Part shown: positions 61,839-64,000 of the stretch, one piece after another
Position numbering within the stretch: position 1 is the first letter of the stretch
How the letters are laid out: every line of letters begins with the position of its first letter
Source: Steinernema hermaphroditum
Lineage: Eukaryota > Nematoda > Chromadorea > Rhabditida > Steinernematidae
DNA: 64,000 bases
Assembly: GCA_030435675.1 (NCBI GenBank)
Contig: CM059625.1
Span: forward strand, 9,920,001 to 9,984,000
Direction: 5' to 3'
The notes under the pieces: model-generated
The model's input: only the letters and a program-made list of their open reading frames with translations
Databases searched by the model: none
Told to the model about the DNA's origin: nothing
Program-made: the position numbers and the translations under genes

Positions 61839-64000
61839 AAGTCGGCAGTCTCCCTTCCTTCCGCCATCTCCTCCCAATCACACTTCATTTCCTTCCTTCC
61901 GTCCACCATCTCCTCTTCCTATCTATTTGTGACACACTTTTCGCGAGTGTGCGAAATGGTCTCCATCGCATTTGTCGTTCGCAATTCAAAAAGTTCTTGT
62001 CTTCTACGGTAGCATTTACACACGAACAGCCCAATTGCTCGGACAAGATTTCTTTGCGAATTGATCAAATCTCTTCCTTCTTCTTCATATGCTCCACCTC
62101 CTGGTGATTTGCCAACCCTTCTTACCTGGTGTTCCTTGAGTTCTCTTACGGGCTTGTCTATCTCTCTTGTCTGACGCATATGCTTATCTCTACATCTCCA
62201 ACTTACACTTCTCTTTTTTTCTTGTACCTTTCTTTGAACAATATTCTCTCGTTCCTATGTAGTTCTGTCAATTAGCGTAAACAGCTAGAATTTGGTGGAA
62301 AATCGGGGACCGTTCCTTTACATAGTCTTGACTTCTATTTCGAGATGCCATTATTTTTTACGCGCCTTGTAAATTCTCCCAATCCAGTTGATGTACATTT
62401 CGTTGTTCTGTTCTCCTCATCACCATGTTACGATGGGAACCAGTGCGGAGCGATGTGCCTGGACGAAGCCGACTGTGCAACGCGAATCTGACCAATGCTA
62501 CTGCACTGCCGTCGCTGCCTGAAGATGAACTTCGCCTAGCCATTTTCTGCGCAGAACACTTCGGTCCAGCTCATTATCGTTTCCCAGCTCAGTTCCCTCT
62601 CCTACCACTGAGTTCTTTCCATCCACGGTTGCCTGACTGGTTCTCTTTTCTTCTCATATTGTTGTTCTGTTATTGCTGATGAGTAGAAAACCATTCTAGA
62701 CATAGCTCGTTTCCCTCTGCACACTTCTGTATCATATTCGTTAACTTACAACAATTCAGGTAGCAACAAACATTCGAAACGTCAGACAGATTTTTATTCG
62801 ACATGTTTTTGCAAACTTTGTTCTAGATGTTTTCATTTTGAGTTCTTCCTGTGAACAATATGTATATAATAAAAGCTTTATTAATCTTTCAGCTGACGAG
62901 AAATGCACGAGAAGTAACATGATTCTTCACCAATTCCGGGCATTTCAAGAAGAAAGCATACAATACAAAAGAAGAAAATATACACTTGCGCGCAGGAGAA
63001 ATTTCGAACTTTGCAATGATCTGTGCGTTGCTATTACAAATCAAGGCACAAGCACATGACCTTTATCAGTCGCTACAAAAAAAAGTCATTTGATGAAATA
63101 TTGAAGTCGCGTTTTGCGTGTTCTGCAATTTTTTGACAAGATGGCCTTCCTACTTAAACGTTGTTTGAACGTTTCTTTTTCAATCCAGCGACGAGGTGAG
63201 CGGAAATGAGCACACAGATTACATGAGAACATTTCGAAGTGTTAGAGGCCGATCGAGCTCAAACTTTGGGAATTGGCAGGCTATAGGTAACTCGCTAAAA
63301 TATCAACTACCCATGACGGATCATGTACGAGAAATGATTAGAGCAAACACTGTTTTATAGCAATATACAGACGATTAATCAATGACAACGAACCTCACAT
63401 ACGTTTAGTCACTCAAGAGACTTCAGATCTGCTTCCATTAACATCGTTCAGTGTAGTAAAAATGCTTTGAATAAAAAGAAAACTATGCACGCCAGTACCC
63501 CACGTTCTGTGGTGAAAGAGTTAGTCGGGCAGACTGAGTGTACCCATCTGAAGCAGAAAATGAGAAGCATAACGCTTAACATTGTCAATAACAATTTGCT
63601 GAGCAAATTATTTAACTGAACTTACTTTCCACAAAAAAAAGAAAAGGCACTTATCCCACTGTCCTTATAGCTTTGCTCCTTGTAATTCGATATCCCTAAA
63701 ATCGAAAAACGCAAATAGTGTGAATTCCTCATTATCTTATCGTTATTTTCGGACCCGTAATCTGATGAGTTGAAAGGTAGAGAATGTTTTGGATATCAAT
63801 GTGTTATCGCAAAGACAAGATAAGTACTTGGATCTTTTTGTATGACCGGAATGCTGGGTAATCCATTTATATTTTCGCTAAAATAGCACGACCGATTCTA
63901 GTGTCATCGGTTTAAATTGTTTTGTCAGACTAAGTAAACATCATTGGAATTTCCTAGACGAACTAATGTAAAAAAACATTATACTAGCGAATTTTACCGA
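61839..64000 (+). other. 3' flank of the nuclear receptor gene, no further gene
   Basis: Downstream of the receptor stop. It begins with a pyrimidine-rich tract, then AT-rich sequence with short open frames only. The frame at 62838-63059 is lysine/arginine-rich and near an AATAAA-like signal (about 62865) but shows no family resemblance. Confidence 0.4.
61850..61920. repeat. Imperfect duplicated polypyrimidine tract
   Basis: Two copies of a CCTTCCTTCCG...CCATCTCCTC unit lie about 35 nt apart, immediately 3' of the nuclear receptor stop codon. The plus strand is nearly all C and T, so it is probably a simple repeat in the 3' UTR. Confidence 0.7.

Overview
The window is animal genomic DNA, and nematode is the best reading. 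Genes are split into many small exons with very short introns, often 40-50 nt, whose acceptors end in TTTCAG, TTTTAG or ATTTAG. The gene set is a Cav3 channel, a stargazin-like protein, aminergic receptors, an Srx-like serpentine receptor, and a nuclear receptor with the CNGCKTFFRR recognition helix typical of the expanded nematode family. Acceptors are mixed rather than uniformly TTTTCAG, and a TIF1-type RBCC-PHD-bromodomain gene is present. Both hint at a clade outside Caenorhabditis, possibly a whipworm-like one, but that placement is a weak inference.

Layout. 548-8402 (minus): T-type voltage-gated calcium channel alpha1 (cca-1 orthologue), with four domains and an intact E-E-D-D selectivity filter. 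13931-14235 (plus): a short adenylate-kinase-like reading frame. 14498-15724 (minus): a stargazin/TARP-like four-pass membrane protein. 16530-17989 (minus): a secreted phospholipase B-type GDSL lipase. 19111-19722 (plus): an unrecognised 160-residue protein. 20368-25107 (minus): a TIF1/bonus-like chromatin regulator. 27690-28287 (plus): a 93-residue single-pass membrane protein whose frame stays open beyond its stop. 28720-30761 (minus): a D1-like aminergic GPCR. 40938-42401 (plus, 5' end unresolved): an Srx-like GPCR. 42845-44661 (minus): an octopamine/tyramine-type aminergic GPCR. 60155-61838 (plus): an HNF4-like nuclear hormone receptor, with a second candidate first exon at 57545-57554. 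For the TARP-like gene, the lipase, both aminergic receptors, the 93-aa protein, the 160-aa protein and the nuclear receptor, the splice phases were followed by hand through every intron and close exactly.

The most interesting structure is inside the calcium channel. The domain II S5-to-pore turret is encoded by two tandem alternative exons (4947-5076 and 4693-4843). They share splice phase, and exactly one of them must be used to keep the frame. One copy carries three cysteines and the other six. Invertebrate Cav3 channels are known to swap this turret to change sodium versus calcium permeation.

Many genes here act in excitable cells: calcium channel, TARP/gamma-like subunit and two amine receptors. 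The receptors could modulate the channel, but nothing in the sequence shows co-regulation. About half of the window has no supportable gene, notably 30.8-40.9 kb and 44.7-57.5 kb.
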